Shown piece by piece: positions 46,701-61,700 of a stretch of DNA of 64,000 bases. The stretch comes from Branchiostoma lanceolatum. Taxonomy: Eukaryota > Chordata > Leptocardii > Amphioxiformes > Branchiostomatidae. The first letter of the stretch is position 1. Every line of letters begins with the position of its first letter. A program made the translations under genes and the position numbers. The DNA is taken from assembly GCF_035083965.1 (NCBI RefSeq), contig NC_089740.1:14234552-14298551 (forward strand), given 5' to 3'. Below the pieces are notes generated by a model. The model was not told where the DNA came from and searched no databases. It saw only the letters and a program-made list of their open reading frames with translations.

Positions 46701-49700
46701 GTAAAAAAAAATAATCAAAGGCAACCTAGCTCAATTATACTCACCCACACAGCTGACTTCCCCGTTGTCATCAGTCTCCAGATAGAGTCCTGTGGCATGT
46801 GTGTTGCTAATTAACCATACACTTACAAAACTGTTACTATTTTTTGTATCATTCTAATGAAACCTACCCTCGCAGCTGACTGCCCCGTTGCCATCTGTCT
46901 CCAGATAGAAGCCTGCCACACAGCCGCAGGTGTAGGAACCCTCCGTGTTGGTGCAGGCGATGTTGGTTCCGTTACAAACCGTGTTGCACTCGTTAATGTC
47001 TGTAACAACAAAACATATACATGAACATCTTATCTTTCCATGGATTATTTAATGGTGATATGAATCGAATAGGCCTTATGTTACCCTGTGCATCCAAGGG
47101 TGTAACATCAATTTTTTTTAATTTAAACACACCTAGCCTGAGTGTCATCCTAGTTGTTCCAGGTTTTCCTGGTTAATGAAGGGAAAGCCTGGAACCAGCT
47201 ATGATGACACACCTCGAGCACGTTAAAGAACTCGCCGCACGTATTGGAAAATTTCAGCCTTCGCATCCACTTCTTCGCCTATTGAGTCAGTTAGTCAATA
47301 TTGCCTAAACTTGATGTTGATGATTGAGGGAGAAGAGATGCTGCTTCAGTGAGCGATATTTCAGTGCCCAGAGGTGGTCCATGTGGCTGTGCACTGAGCA
47401 AACTTGTTAGAAGAATGATAGATAAATGAATGCCAAGTGAAACCATTACCCTGGCAAGTTGTGGCGTTGGTTCCCAGTTCATATCCGGCCGTACACATGC
47501 AGGTCTCTGCACCGGAAATGACGGCGCAGGTGGCGATGTCGGCAGGGAAGCAGCTTGTGCTCAGACACGCGTCAGCGGCTGGGGATTCAAAACGCAAATG
47601 TTATGTTTTCGGCATATATGTAATCATAGTAAAATGTAATATACGGTTGGACAAAATTTGGTCTTATAGGACTGTTAACGCCTTTGGTGTTGTACAGAGA
47701 TCGTCATTCAGTCATATAGTCATTCATTCATTCATTCAGTCATTCAGTCATTCAGTCATTCAGTCATTCAGTCATTCAGTCATTCAGTCATTCAGTCATT
47801 CATCCATTCTCCTGCCACTCACCGACGCAGTCTGTGCCGCTGTTGTCCAGTTTGAGTCCCTCCGGACAGGAGCAGACGAAGGAGCCGTTCGTGTTGGTAC
47901 AGAGGTGTTGGCAGCCGTCCGTGTTCAGGGCACACTCGTCAACGTCTGGACAAATCAAGAAATGGAAAATGAATGATCAAACTCTGCCAAGTCAGGTAAT
48001 GCTGTAAAATGGTATGAGATGAATATTGTGCAATTGGATTTATGTCACCTTGCTGCCTATAAGTGCCTCTATTAACAAGTGCTGTAACGCAAACCATCAC
48101 GAAACTTTGAAACATTGCCTTCACTGAAGGCGAAAATTATACATACTTAAGCATTGAGCTGTTGAATCACTATTTTTAAACAGCATCAACTGCTAGACTT
48201 GGAAAGGGATGGAGTCTGTCAAGGGAAGGGGTTCTTCCGAAGGAGCGACAACGCCCTGGAATGATCATGTCATGTGGCAGAGAAAATGGCAATATAGTTG
48301 GATGATTATATAAATATACGACACGTACCATTACAAGCCTTCCCATCAGCCCCCAGTGTGTAACCATGGTTACAGGAGCAAGAGAAGGTGCCGGGGGTGT
48401 TCTCGCACACCTGTCCACAGCCTCCGTTAGACACGCTGCACTCGTCAATATCTGGAGGGAGCAAAAGATACATTATGATGTATCGCATGTATCATAATCT
48501 AGTACTGTTCTATTTTCGTCTGTGGTAAAAAAACAATTAAAATATATACATCGGCATCTACATGCAATGGGACTAGATCAAATCAAAAATAAAAGTGCAT
48601 CACTTTCATTTCTATCGCTACAGTCTTATGTGGACTGTGTTGCTAAACGTGTCGTGTTTATTTGTTTGTTTGTTTGTTTGTTTAAGACATGTACCTTCAC
48701 ACAGAGTTCCCCCGTTGCTCTCCAGTTGATACCCAGCCCGGCAGGAACAGTTGTAGCTGCCGGGGGTGTTGGTGCAGGTTTCATGTTTGTTTGCTTGTTT
48801 GTTTGTTTGTTTGTTTGTTTAAGACATGTACCTTCACACAGAGTTCCCCCGTTGCTCTCCAGCTGATACCCAGCCCGGCAGGAACAGTTGTAGCTGCCGG
48901 GGGTGTTGGTGCAGGTTTCATGTTTGTTTGCTTGTTTGTTTGTTTGTTTGTTTATGACACATACCTTCGCACAGTGTTCCCCCGTTGCTCTCCAGTTGAT
49001 ACCCAGCCCGGCAGGAACAGTTGTAGCTGCCGGGGGTGTTGGTGCAGGCGCCGTTCACAGGGTCGCACGAGTCGTTCATGTTGGCAGCACACTCGTCAAT
49101 ATCTGTGAAAACAACATTATCAAAATTTAAAAAAAACGATCGCCTTTTTTAAGTTTACAATAAAGATTTAATGTGCATCTTCAATACTGTAAATGCATCT
49201 AAGTTCGCGTGGTTTTCGTGCTAAGGCGAAAATGGAGTGTCCGCGGTGGCTTTAAGTTCTCGGTAGCGCTATAGCGACATACTGCTATAGTGATGAACAC
49301 AAATGTTTGCGGTGGCTTTAGTTCGCGGTGAGACGGTCGCGGCGAAAGCCGAACCGAACACAATACCACCACATTTACAGTATGATACTAGTTAATAGAG
49401 CAGATGTACGGATGACAGACCCAGCATTTAGCTGGCTGATATAGAATAAACTAGTTTTACCTTCACAAGTCTGCTGGTCCTGGGCCAGTGTGTATCCGTT
49501 GACGCAGTCACACACTTCTGTCACGTTGATGACGGCACAGAGCTGAGTACAGGCCGTGTCGTTACTACAGGACTGGGCAGCTGGGGAAAGAAAAACAACA
49601 AAGTTTATTCTACTACCAAATACAGTCTTTACATACCTCATGGGGAAAATCTGAATCGTTTCATTCATACCGTTGTGTTACCCGAATAGCTTTAAACGAC

Positions 49701-52700
49701 GCACGTAGATGCATAGATGTGCAAAGGTTAGGTGTGACAGGTCGTTCGGTGCAATGTAACCAGCTGCAGCCGCGCCGCGTGTCTAAGAAGCTGGTGTGTT
49801 ATGCTGAAAGTCGGTTATACCTGATGTAAAAACACAGATAAAGATACGTTGTATATACAACACAGAAAGACATAGTGTGAAATGGCTTCATGAGGTCTCT
49901 TATGTGTTACAAGTGCTTGATCAAAATAATGATTCCCTTCCAACATTTGCGAAGCCGTAGTACCCAGCTGTCTGCTGAAGGCTGCAAACAATCAATTAAA
50001 TGGTGCCATTTCCTTCCTACTGTAGGTAGACAAGATACCAAGAGAACAAACCTTCGCAAGACTTCCCATCCGAAGCCAGAACGTAGTAGTCCTTACAGGA
50101 GCACTCGAACCCACCCACTGTGTTGGAGCAGAACTGGGTACAGCCGTGGTTCGGGCCCGCACACTCGTCTATGTCTGTTTAAGAAAAATAACATACTTAA
50201 GCATTGTATTCCTTGACATTTCACCATTAGGTCGAAAAAACTAGAAGTAATTCCTGTCAAGCAGTTACCAAATTTCAATTGCAAAGAGGGGAAAAACAAA
50301 ACAGAAATGGACTAAAACAATTGTACACCAGAGTTTATGGCCAGTTCATCAAATGCTTATAGGTGGTGAACTCTTGACTTTCTACACTTGCAGGAGGTTT
50401 CTTAGAACCTCTTACCTTGGCATCGTTTGGAGCTAAGTCATGGGCATTCCTTAAGACTGTGTAGAAGGATTAAATTCAAGACAGGTGTTCAAGAGCACGA
50501 CGTCTTTATGACGTCTTGAAAACCTCTTACGAGCACATGGATTAGAACTAAGACTTAGACACACCTCAAGACTGTATTAGAGGATTAAAATCAAGACGTA
50601 CAGGTAAAAAGGACCCCTTACCTTCGCATGTATGCATGTCGTCCGCGAGTCTGAACCCGGAGTCGCATGCGCACTGGTAACTCCCCTCCATGTTCAGACA
50701 GATCCGGTCGCACCCGCCGTTACTCGTCTGGCACTCGTCTATGTCTGTGGGGGGAGATTTAGCATGTTTTGTTGAGCATATTTTAAATATTGAAGTAATG
50801 AAAACGACGTGTTGACGTCGGCATTCGGCAAGTATGAGGAATAGGCAAGTGTTGTGATATTCATTGGAGTTACTTCTGTGAAGGAAATGTTGAACGTATT
50901 TACAAATATGATAGTATTTAAAATGATGTTATGACTTACAGCAAGTATTCTGCGGCTTGTACAGATGACGTTGATACGTGTTTAGTTGGTGGTGTGAGAC
51001 CAGTAATGTGCTATTCATAAGAGACCCTTTGGGCCTTGTTACGTTCCTCTTATTGAAAATGTACGTTTTAAAGCGCTAAAGAAACAAAGGCAATGTCTGC
51101 GGTGATAAGAATAGCATGATATATGTGACAGCATCATACGTGGAGTTATTGAAAACATACTATATGTTCTGTTTCCATTCCAGGTGAACAGGTGAGCTCT
51201 TACCTGTGCAGGTGTTCCCATCACCTGTGTACCCAGTATTACAGGTACAGTTGAAGGAGCCCTCGGTGTTGGTACAGGTAGCCTCGGCATCACAGTCGTG
51301 CGCATCTGCGCTGCACTCATCGATATCTACAATGACAAAACAAAAATAAAGTCACCACCGCCTCGTTCTAAATTTTTGGCATGCGTTTTCAAGTACACAT
51401 AGTCATATCATAACAAGAAGCAATCAAGTATACGATGATTAATAGTGCATTAGATAAGTAACATTATCTGGCTATCAATCCATAACGAAACATCAGAAGT
51501 AAACCTACCAACACATGTCGTGTTGTCTGCCAGCATGGTATACCCTGCCAGACACTCGCAGCTGTAGCCCGGAGGCTTGTTGTTACACGTGGCGTTCCTA
51601 CACTTGTGTGCATTGGTTTCTTTACCATCTAATAGCAACTACAAATAAACCTACCAACACATGTCGTGTTGTCTGCGAGCATGGTCTACTCTGACACTCG
51701 CAGCTGTAGCCCGGAGCCTCGTTGTTACACGTGGCGTTCCTACACTTGTGTGCATTGGTTTCTTCACCATCTAATAGCAACTACAAGTAAACCTACCAAC
51801 ACATGTCGTGTTGTCAGCCAGCATGGTATACCCTGCCAGACACTCGCAGCTGTAGCCCGGAGCCTCGTTGTTGCACGTGGCGTTCCTACACTGGTGCGCG
51901 TCGGTCTCGTTCGGCAGGAGGAGACACTCGTTGAGATCGGCGCAGGACTGGCCGTCCCCGACCATGCCGGTCGGACAGGCGCCGCACGTGTACCCGGCTG
52001 AGTCCGCGTCGAGAGGGGCCGGGGCGTCCGTACAGCTCACACCTGGGTAAAACATGAATTATCATTCATAAACCAAAGGCTAACTATAATCCAAGTCTCG
52101 TGTCAGTAATTTGCTTAAGGTGACATTAGAAAGACAGCAGTGGATGACAAAGACATAAAGCGAAAATTCAAAAGGTTTCAAAGTCAAAATCGCCTTGTCT
52201 TGGAGGTCCAACTTGTTGTTAAGGCAGACTCGGTACAAAAAAGGTACCCGCAATGCCTTGAAAATTAGACGTTGTATCAAAAGCACAATGGGCATCACAT
52301 CTGACTTTGATCAGTGTTCTACCATGTTGTTACAAAGGTGGTTGATAGACCTACCCGGATAGCAGGGTGTGACGGAGCAGCCGTCGGTGTCCGTCTCACA
52401 CTCGTCCCCGTCGAACCCCAGCAGACAGTCGCAGGAGGCCAAGGCGAACCCATTACTCCGCTCGGCCAGGGTCGCTTTCCAGTTACATGTGCCTGAAACA
52501 AGGGTTGTAACAGCAACAGCTTAGAAATAGAAACAGTATAAATTACACATAAAGTACAATACATCTTAGCGATGGGTAAGCCGGAATATTAAATCATCGG
52601 AAAACTGGTCTTCTATAAACCTATCAGAATCCTTGTATGTACACGTTGTGATTACTCACTGAAAGATGTTAGAAAACCCTATGAACATTAGCAATTCAAA

Positions 52701-55700
52701 ATGCAAAGGATGAACTAAACAAACAAACGTACCGTTGTTCTGGCAGGAGCAGACTGTGACGTCAGGGGAGGCCAGCGTGGCGGCGCCGGCGTCATCAGTA
52801 GCCAGGAACTCCAGGGTGACGTTTGTGGTGTCGGCAGGAGTCCATCTGGTGAATATTAAAACAGAGAGATAAGTCAATGTCATATCATTTTAGATATTGT
52901 ACTGTGTGTATCTCATTCAGATATTTGTGACTTTGTGGTTCGGCTAGAGATTCTGGGTTCAAAACTTTTCATGGGCACGGGCTAGATTTGTCTCGGAAAA
53001 CACATTTTGCTGTCTTGTCATGAGGATCAAACTACAACAGTTATTTACATGCAATAGCTCATAGTATACGAATGTAATTCGACCACAAGGTTAGAGTTAG
53101 AGTACGCAGTGCTGAAATGTTGCTTGTTTTAACCTAATCCTAATAGTAACTTCAGGGTGTTTTGTACTCACGTGTAGTAGTTTGTTGCGTTGATTTCCCC
53201 CGGCGTCCCGTCCTGTAGTGAGATGGTGGCGGTCCCGTCGTCCGTGGCCTCCAGCTGCAGACCGAACTCCTGCCCGACCGTCGCGCGGACCTCCGACGTC
53301 ACGTTAAACACGGGCGGCGTGTTGTCTGTAAGGAAAAGAGGGTCCTTTTGTAAGAACAAATTTTAAAGAATACTTATGTTTGCGAGATTGATGTAGAGAT
53401 GAACGCCTAAACATTAGCTGTCTTCCTTACACCATGAAGAAGCCAGAACTACAATACTTGCAAAACGATGGTGATTTTAAAAAAGTCCTCTCGCGTATTT
53501 AGAATTAAAATGGAAAATTAGACATAGAAAGGTTGGGTTGTGCTGCGTACTGTTTTAATGAGGAGCTTCATTGATCGGATTAATTTCCTTAGTTACATTT
53601 TATGCCTTGCTATGATTGTAAGATGATGTTGGATTATTTGGTTTATGCATTATTGAAACTTAAGACTAGAAAAGACCCATTGATTTAAAACTAGATGTTG
53701 CTCTTAAGTGCAATGGGTGAAGATGCTGTGGCACAGAACGTAACATACGCCACCAATGTTGTGCCCTTGGGAAATGCACTTTACACGACTTTCCTCACTT
53801 CACCCAAGTGTATAAAGAAATGGGCATGTTGTCATCTGTACGTGGCACTGTTGATATAAGTTATAAAAACTTGAGTGCAGTGCCACGTCGTCCTTTTCTG
53901 TCAAAAACCAAAGTAAAATAAATAACGTACCCAGAGCAGCGTTACTACTGGCGACCGCCTCCAGCGCTGCCGCCGCGGCGGCTCCGACCGCCTCGTTCCC
54001 AGTCAGCGCGATGTCAAACAGACACTCCTTTGCGGTGGCGCTACCGCAAACCTGTGGTAAAGAGAAATACATTTCATTTAGCTATAACAATCAAGTAACG
54101 TAAGTAGTTCGAGTAATTTATTTTGTCTATACGAGGTCGTACAGGTGACAAAAAGTATCAAGGAGAACGAAACTAAACAAACGATTCAAATCAAATCAAA
54201 ATAAAAAAAGAAAATGTTAATTTCCCTAAATTAAGAGATTCTTAGTTAGTGACCTAGTAAGTGGTTGTTGGCAATCGAAGGTAATGACGTGAAATGGTTG
54301 TCATTCACAATATGCTGACATTTTTTAGAAAAAAAGTCAGGTTGATTTCACCCTTTTCATTTTGTTACTTGCAGTAAAAGAACTGTCATATGATTAAACA
54401 CTGTAACTTGATATACACATATGCTTCTTTTTACCTCTATAGCTCTTAACCTGTCCGCTTCAGTCGCGAACATGGTGTCCAGGTCAAAGAACAGGGGTTG
54501 GAAGGTCAGGTTGCCGTATGTCGCGGTGTTCTCTCCGCCTGGGTAGACACTGTACAGGGAGATCGTGGACGGGTCTACGCTCAGCTCATCAGCAGCGTAG
54601 TTCGGTAACGCCCCTAGTAGGAAAGGAATAAATATCCCTAAGTTCAGCATGTATTACAAAAACAACTTTTTCTGGGTTTTCAAGTTTATTTCTGTTCGTG
54701 AATTTTGTCAACCAATAACTTCATGGATCGATTTTTGTTCTCATATTCCAGATCGCCCCTGATTTGCATACACAACATGTTCGACATATAAATTTTTACC
54801 TTCCCCAAAGCACGCTGTTAAGCAATTAAGTATCCCTTTGTAAGTCATTCGATTGGTTGCAATGTTTTTTTGGCATTAGATTCATTATTTTAAAGGATAA
54901 TCCACCGAAAACAAATTTTAACCAAATGTTGATAACGTAAATAAAAAGAACTTACAAGCCTGTCCCCATGGAAACGTTTCCGCCTCAGCTGGGTTAGTCA
55001 GGTTGCTAATGGCAACTGCAGTTCCGTTCGGCCAATAGAATTCGTCGTCCTTGTCGTCGTTGAAGTTACCCAGCATGCCCCGCACGTGGCCCTTCATGTC
55101 AGGGGTCATGGAGACTGCGTAGGTGAGCATGCTGAGGCCGGCGTCCACCTGCACGGAGATCCCGGATGTAAAGATGACCTTTACACCGGTCACTGCACCG
55201 CTGGAGGAATCTGTAGGCAACAAATGTAGTCAGTGTCTTTAGAAATACATTCAATTATGTTTTATGTATCCTATTACTTTTCGCAAAACAATTTGCCTTT
55301 TGGTAGAAATCAGAACAAAATGTTTTATCTGTGTGTGTAAAGAAAATCCATGTCTTCTTTTCAATACCAGTTTTGAAATGAAAGTTGATATAAAATGTGG
55401 AAAACATTTTCTTGGAACTTTCTATAAGGTATTATTAACCAAAATAGAAGGCTTTGTGAAGCAATGGCCAATGCAGGTGCAGGTCGTCGTATGCCAGTAA
55501 ATGTAATGATGCATGTCGCTAGAACATGTGGTACATATGCTGAATTAGTCGAAACACGGGAAGAAACCCAGCCACCATGACCATCCATCTGTCATAAGTA
55601 CAGGGGGCGTAAGTGCACCTGTAATCAGCTGGAACTCCCCGTCGCTGAACTGGCTGCTGCTGCCGCTGGCGATGTCGGCCAGCGCGACCTGTGTGCTGTC

Positions 55701-58700
55701 CACGTACACGTCCAGACTGGAGCCTGTGCTGTCCAGGTACAGCTGCACACTCGCGCTGCCCTGCTGGACAGCAATGCCACTAAAACAAACCAAACGAAGA
55801 CACTCTAAATTTAGATGTTATACACTCGCACTGCCTGCCGGAGAACAATTCCACCATAATACATTATAACTTGAAATAACTTAATTAGAAAGCTTGGTCC
55901 TAACGCTGAGATTCTGGGATAGAATAAACATCAGTATATATGTTCAAATAAGTGTATTTGAGAATAAAATTTCTTAAGTTGCTTGGATTCCAGAAGGTTT
56001 CTACTGGTTGCAATTACCGGTATTATTTTTTGATCCCACACTATGCAATAGTTTTTAAAAAAAAATCATCATCTTATTTTTCCCACGTTACAATTTTAAC
56101 GTAAAAATGTCAGGTATCTCTTGGCAGTTTTCTGATGCATCCTCACTTGAATACTGTAGCCTGTGGAGTTTTCCCCTCTTCAACATCCGCCATTGCTGTC
56201 CTGCCTTGCATGAGGAATCCGCGAGGGGCGCTGTTGGTAGTGTTAACCATGAGGTACTCGCCATAACCGTTGAAGGAGTAAGAAAGACCGTCCAGTGTTG
56301 TCAGGTGAGGGTCACCTGCACCGGCACCTGTGGGGGTTAATCATATATGGTATTATGATAATCACATATTTCAATTGTTCCTAAATCAATTTTATTAATG
56401 AATGAAGACCTTTATTGCACATTTCTGCCACACTGGGCTAAGTACGGGTCACAACAAAACAAAATAACAAGTACAGTTCACGGATACAAAAGAATATGAC
56501 TATCTTTAGATAAATTTTACTTCTCCTCGCTTTTCGGTTATAGTAAATATAAAAGAACAGACATGTTTTTCAATGGGAGGTTTGTCTAGTTGCATTAGGA
56601 ATATGAATTTTTGTACAGTACTTTAATGTGTGAAGTAGGGAAATAAGTTTTGTACAAGCTTATACAATTACTTTCTTTGGGTAGATCAATAGAAGGCGAG
56701 TAGGATGAGGGTTTTGATTTTGTACAAGTGAAATTGCCCTATTTTCTTTTCCACAAAATACCTAGTTCCAGGACGATTGTTGTGCTGTTGCCTTGTTGTT
56801 TCTGTGCAATTTAAAAACTGACGACAAAAGGCATTTTTTAAAAGCTGTTCACAGTTGTTTTACGCTATTTTGCAAAGCTCATGTTGACTGTCATTGGTGT
56901 ATTCTTGATTCTTTTAGTTGAAGATGCTTAGGGACACGTTCTGTCTCCTGCTATAAGCAGACCCAAATTTTGGATTTCAAACTTTAAAACAAACGCAGAA
57001 CATTCGTAGCCTCCGTTGCAGGCTCTGAACCGGCTTTTTGGAGGACTAAATAATACGCTTTTTGCAGCTATGCATGCCAACCCGTAACTATCAGCCAACC
57101 CTGTAACATTCGGCCAAATAGGAAGCACGTACTCTGCCGTGGTGGTTCGTAACCCACATTGGTCTGCATGGGCCGCTTGTCGAAGTACAGACTGCAGTAG
57201 GAGCTGCCGGTGTCCTGGCAACAGTACGTCCAGGGGAGGATGTCGTGGTCCTGGTATTCTTGAGTGTCCTGTAGGAGGGAACATTGATAGTAAATGTTAC
57301 TATCATGATGTGAATGTGAATTGTATGAACATAGTTACATTGTTTGAATCAGAATGCTCATTAATAAAAATATGAATGACTGTATGTCTGTACCACAGCG
57401 TATTTTGTTAACAGTTACTGCTTGCAATTGTACCTTGTATTTTTGTACAGAATGAACAATAAAGTTTTAATTAAAAAAGATTAACTTTGAACGCGATGAA
57501 CAAGTAATAGTGTTGTTCAAGCACGGAAATAAATATTGTTTCTCCACTATCATGTTCTTTTTCAACAGTCTCCGACTTGTAGTGTAAATGGCGGTGGAAG
57601 GAGAGGGATCGGTTCCGCCTTTAAGCTGTGTCCAAAACATAGTTTATAACAACCGATTGCTCGATGTCTAAAGCCACAGAACGACAACTTTAACCTTGTA
57701 CGCTTCCAGCTGAATATAAGGAGGGGAATTGACCTACCCGTGCATATCTGTGCAGGTTGCCGGACAAAGCACGGTTACGCCAAAGGAAGGCACCGGAACG
57801 GCGGTAACAGCACAGGTTGTTCCCACCTAAAACATAAAATTTGGTAAAGTGAATACTGCACTTAGGGTGGTATATTAACGATAGGAAGAAGTGACAAGGA
57901 CAATTGGGAAACAAAGGCATTTGCATTAAATGTTTGAAGAAACAAAGAATGTGTATACACTGTTTTTCGTACAGTCTATTTGAATGTATGTCCGTACTTA
58001 ATTCCAAGCAAGAAAAATACATAAATGTATTACTGACATTTTCATACAATTTAAGTGTTTCGTTCCCTACTTAATAAATTGTCATGGTAATATAGGTCAA
58101 ATGACCAATCATTTTGATGTGTTCTTTTCCTGATGTTTTTCTGTTTACCGTCTGAGAAGCCGGAGTTGTCCCGCTGTTCGTAGCAGGTCCTTCTCGGGCC
58201 CCCAAAGTTGGTGACCTCTCGCCACCTGAGGTCCAGACGGGCGTGAATGTTGGTCAGCGGACACGACAGTGGGCTGGAATAGAGGAAGGACTCCGGCTCT
58301 CTCTGCAATTGAAAAGCATACTTTAGGGAATCGTTGAAAACTGAGGGAAAATGATTCGATGGCGACATCGACCGTGTGCCATTCTGTAAATGGCGTCTTA
58401 GACTTTGAACGATCAGTGACCATGTCTTACTTTTACACAATGCTTATAAGTGGCCGAAGGCTAATTGTAGGAAACGACGGAAAAACAATGTAGATGACAC
58501 TTGACTTCTTTCATTATTATTAGTCAAAATTCTGACTCTCAATTCTAACGTTTTGGGTTTGATTTGTTTCATCATTATTTGATCCACAGCATCTCAGGGC
58601 ATATGTTCGTTGTAATAGTCAAGCCAGTTAAAGACTCTAAAGACTTATAAGACTGTATAATTGTATGAACCTAAATCTTTGTAATACAATTTGGATGGGT

Positions 58701-61700
58701 TTTAGCCAAAGTTAAATGTAATGTGGGTATCTTAGTAATTTTGTCGTGTAGGTCTAAAATTCATATCGTTGATTAGAATGATTTAAAAAAAATCACAATG
58801 GACATCATCTTCTTTCAAAATTCAATGCAGAAGGCAATCTACCATAATTACACAGCATTGGGAATCGTTGAAAAGTGAAGGAAAATGATGGCAATAATGA
58901 CCTTGTACCAGTCAGCACACCAGAGTCTGGGGTTGACCCAGTCTGTCGGATTGTCATCGACCTGCAGCACGATGATCCCTGTGCGATTGGTGGTGGGGGA
59001 AACCTTCTCGTCTATACAGTACACGTTAGGTCCCGCACAGTCTTTGGTCCCGTTAACAAATCTAGTTTTTGTCCTGCAATTAATAAATAAAATGATAATT
59101 TCTTTCATTAGAGATACAACAGCACTATCCAATATTGTACACTTTATGCCCCAATGAGTCTTTGGTACACCATTCACACATTCGGGTAAATGTACTTGTG
59201 CCTGGTGCGGAACACCAACCACACACCGTCAACCATGCCTGTCCTTGGTGCTGAACACCATCCAAAACATGTAAACACACCTGTCCTTGGTGCTGTACAC
59301 CATGAACACATCGATAAACACACCTGTCACTGGCAATGAACACCAACCACACACAGTCAAGCATGCCTGTCCTTGGCGCTAAACATCGTCCACACAGGTA
59401 AACATTCCTGTACTTGGTGCTGAACACTATCCACACACAGGTAAAACACACCTGTCCTTGCTGCTGAACACATCCACACACAGGTAAACTAAACAGTTTC
59501 TGACGCTGAGCAACATCTACGAACAGACAAACAGACCTGTCATTGGTTCCGAAAATTGCCAAGCATCTTGAATTTTACAATCTGCACACACTCACCTAGA
59601 GTTCTCCTCCTCAATAATCTGCACCCCCTCCCACGGATGTTTGACGATCATCCCCACGAAGGCGGGCCATTTCCCGTCCACCAGGTTGCTAGGAGTGATC
59701 TGCGGGTCCCACCTCATCCCGCCGTCCGCGTAGTACGTGCCCAGGTACGTGTGGACGTTGTCTGTCACCAGCGCCGCTTGGAACGTGTTGGTCTGTGTGA
59801 TATATTTAGTTAGCATAGCATATGGTCTGTTTTGAAGCTTGGACGGACATGCTACTTTAGCAGTGATGGGTAAAAGGTACCCAGATACATGTATGTGAAG
59901 ATGTTGTAGGTCACTAAGGTGGCTTTGAAAGTGTTGGTCGGTGAGAGGTATAGTGGAGTTTAGACTTTCCTTACAGACATGTGACTTTAACATTGTCATG
60001 TCAAGAGTATATATGCGAAGACGCTGTCAGTTCCCATTGCGGCTTGAAATGTGCTGGTCTGTGTCGACTGTGATATTGCTCAACTGTTTGGTTTGTGTTC
60101 CATTTTCTCTACATGTTTAAATGAAGCACAAAGTAACTTTCGGTCGTATTTTTTGGGGACTTCTGTAGAAATTACTTTGGACATGTGACTTTATCGGTTT
60201 ATGCATGACATTACTGTTGCAATAATTGGTGAAAGGTACACAAGAAGGTGTGGACGTTGCAGCTTGGGATGTGGTGGTCTGTGTTGAAGGACATAGAGTT
60301 ATTTCTGGGATTATACTATTTTGTGGCATGGAATAAAGTGTGTTCGAGAAAGTGGCAAACTCTTATCCAAGTGATAAGCAATTAAAATTTTATATAGTGA
60401 TTTGTCAGTATTGAAACAGATTGGTACCTGAACGTTAGAGATTGCCATTCCATCAGATTGCTTGCAGTTAGGAGACAGAATGTTAGGTATGTTAGTAACA
60501 AACGGCCAGGGTGCCATACAAAATACTGCATCTAAGGCTCTAAACACAAACAGCTCGAAAGTCCTCTTAAATGAACTGTAACTAAAATTAGTAGCAAAAT
60601 TTACTTTAAGATTCAACACACCTATGCATAGATTCAGATTAAAGACCCTTGAATACTTGTACACTGGCGGTCATCAGATTGAGTTGAAGGGTAACACTAA
60701 TAAAGGGTTGAGAGCTATGATAACTAAGATGTTAATTAAAAGAAAAAAAACATGCCATATTATCCTTGATTAAATAGCACAACATTGTGCATCATGAAAA
60801 AATCACCTGTATATTGTTCCTTGCCACGTCCCCTGCCATGGCCATGTTCTCCCAGGTCACGATGAGAACGAACGTGGGGTCAAAGTTCTCCACTCCGAAG
60901 TGGTTCCGGATATTTTCTGACGCCACGCTGAACACCTCGTCATAGTTAGGGGTGCCGGGGGTGTAGGGGTAGTACCACACCTGGGGAAATACAATCAAAT
61001 CAATCGGTTGGATGAATTACAGTGAAATGGGTAGAGTAAGTGCATGAGTTTCTAACTTACCTAGTAGGTAGCTGATAATGCGCCATGCGCCATCTAACAA
61101 CCATTTTTCATGTCAACTATATACTGCAAGTATTTTTTTCTCTTAGCCATAGTCTTTTAAACAAAATTTATCTATGACGTATTTATATAGTTGAAAAAAT
61201 CACGGCATGCACTTTGTTGAACTTTTTAAGTTAAAAACAAGCTCAGTAACCGAAGACATGTAGAATATGGTTATGTTCTGAACGATTTTAAAATTGCTTG
61301 ACCCTACAATCAGACCTTTGTCTACATATGTCTAAATTTCATTGTAAACACATTTAGACATTCAATTCTAAACCTATGTCTAGATTCAATGGTAAACCTA
61401 CCTTAGACGGGTACCCTCCCCCCGTGACACTGTCGGCCCAGAAGGGCGCGAACACGGCGAGAAGAGGACCGTCGAACGCTTCCTGGGCTGTGGTCGGGTG
61501 ACGGTAAATCTTCTTCGCTGCTCCGTTACGACGAGACGCCAGGCTGGTAGCTACGATTACTCCATCTTCTAAAACCTGCAGAGGCGCGAAACATTTTAAC
61601 ATTTACGGGCATAACGACACAGAACACGATGGCTCTATCTTTTAAAAGCTACATAGGCACAGATCATTTGAACATGTACGGTAAAAAGGACACAGTGCAC

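Larger units (their letters stand above)
46745..52492 (-). other. Mucin-like gene: EGF array
   Basis: Twelve exons from 52492-52355 to 46789-46745. Most are 120-138 bases, phase 1 to phase 1, one EGF each; 52042-51797 is longer and holds a Cys-rich part plus an EGF. Many begin D-I/V-D-E-C (calcium-binding type). The final 45-base exon (46789-46745) is a partial duplicate of the end of the preceding exon. Confidence 0.9.

Noticed and set aside
48691..48919. Two additional EGF exons of the mucin-like gene
   Set aside because: They carry donors but no acceptor or first cysteines; the upstream sequence is a TTTG microsatellite. They are kept as partial exon copies, not coding exons.
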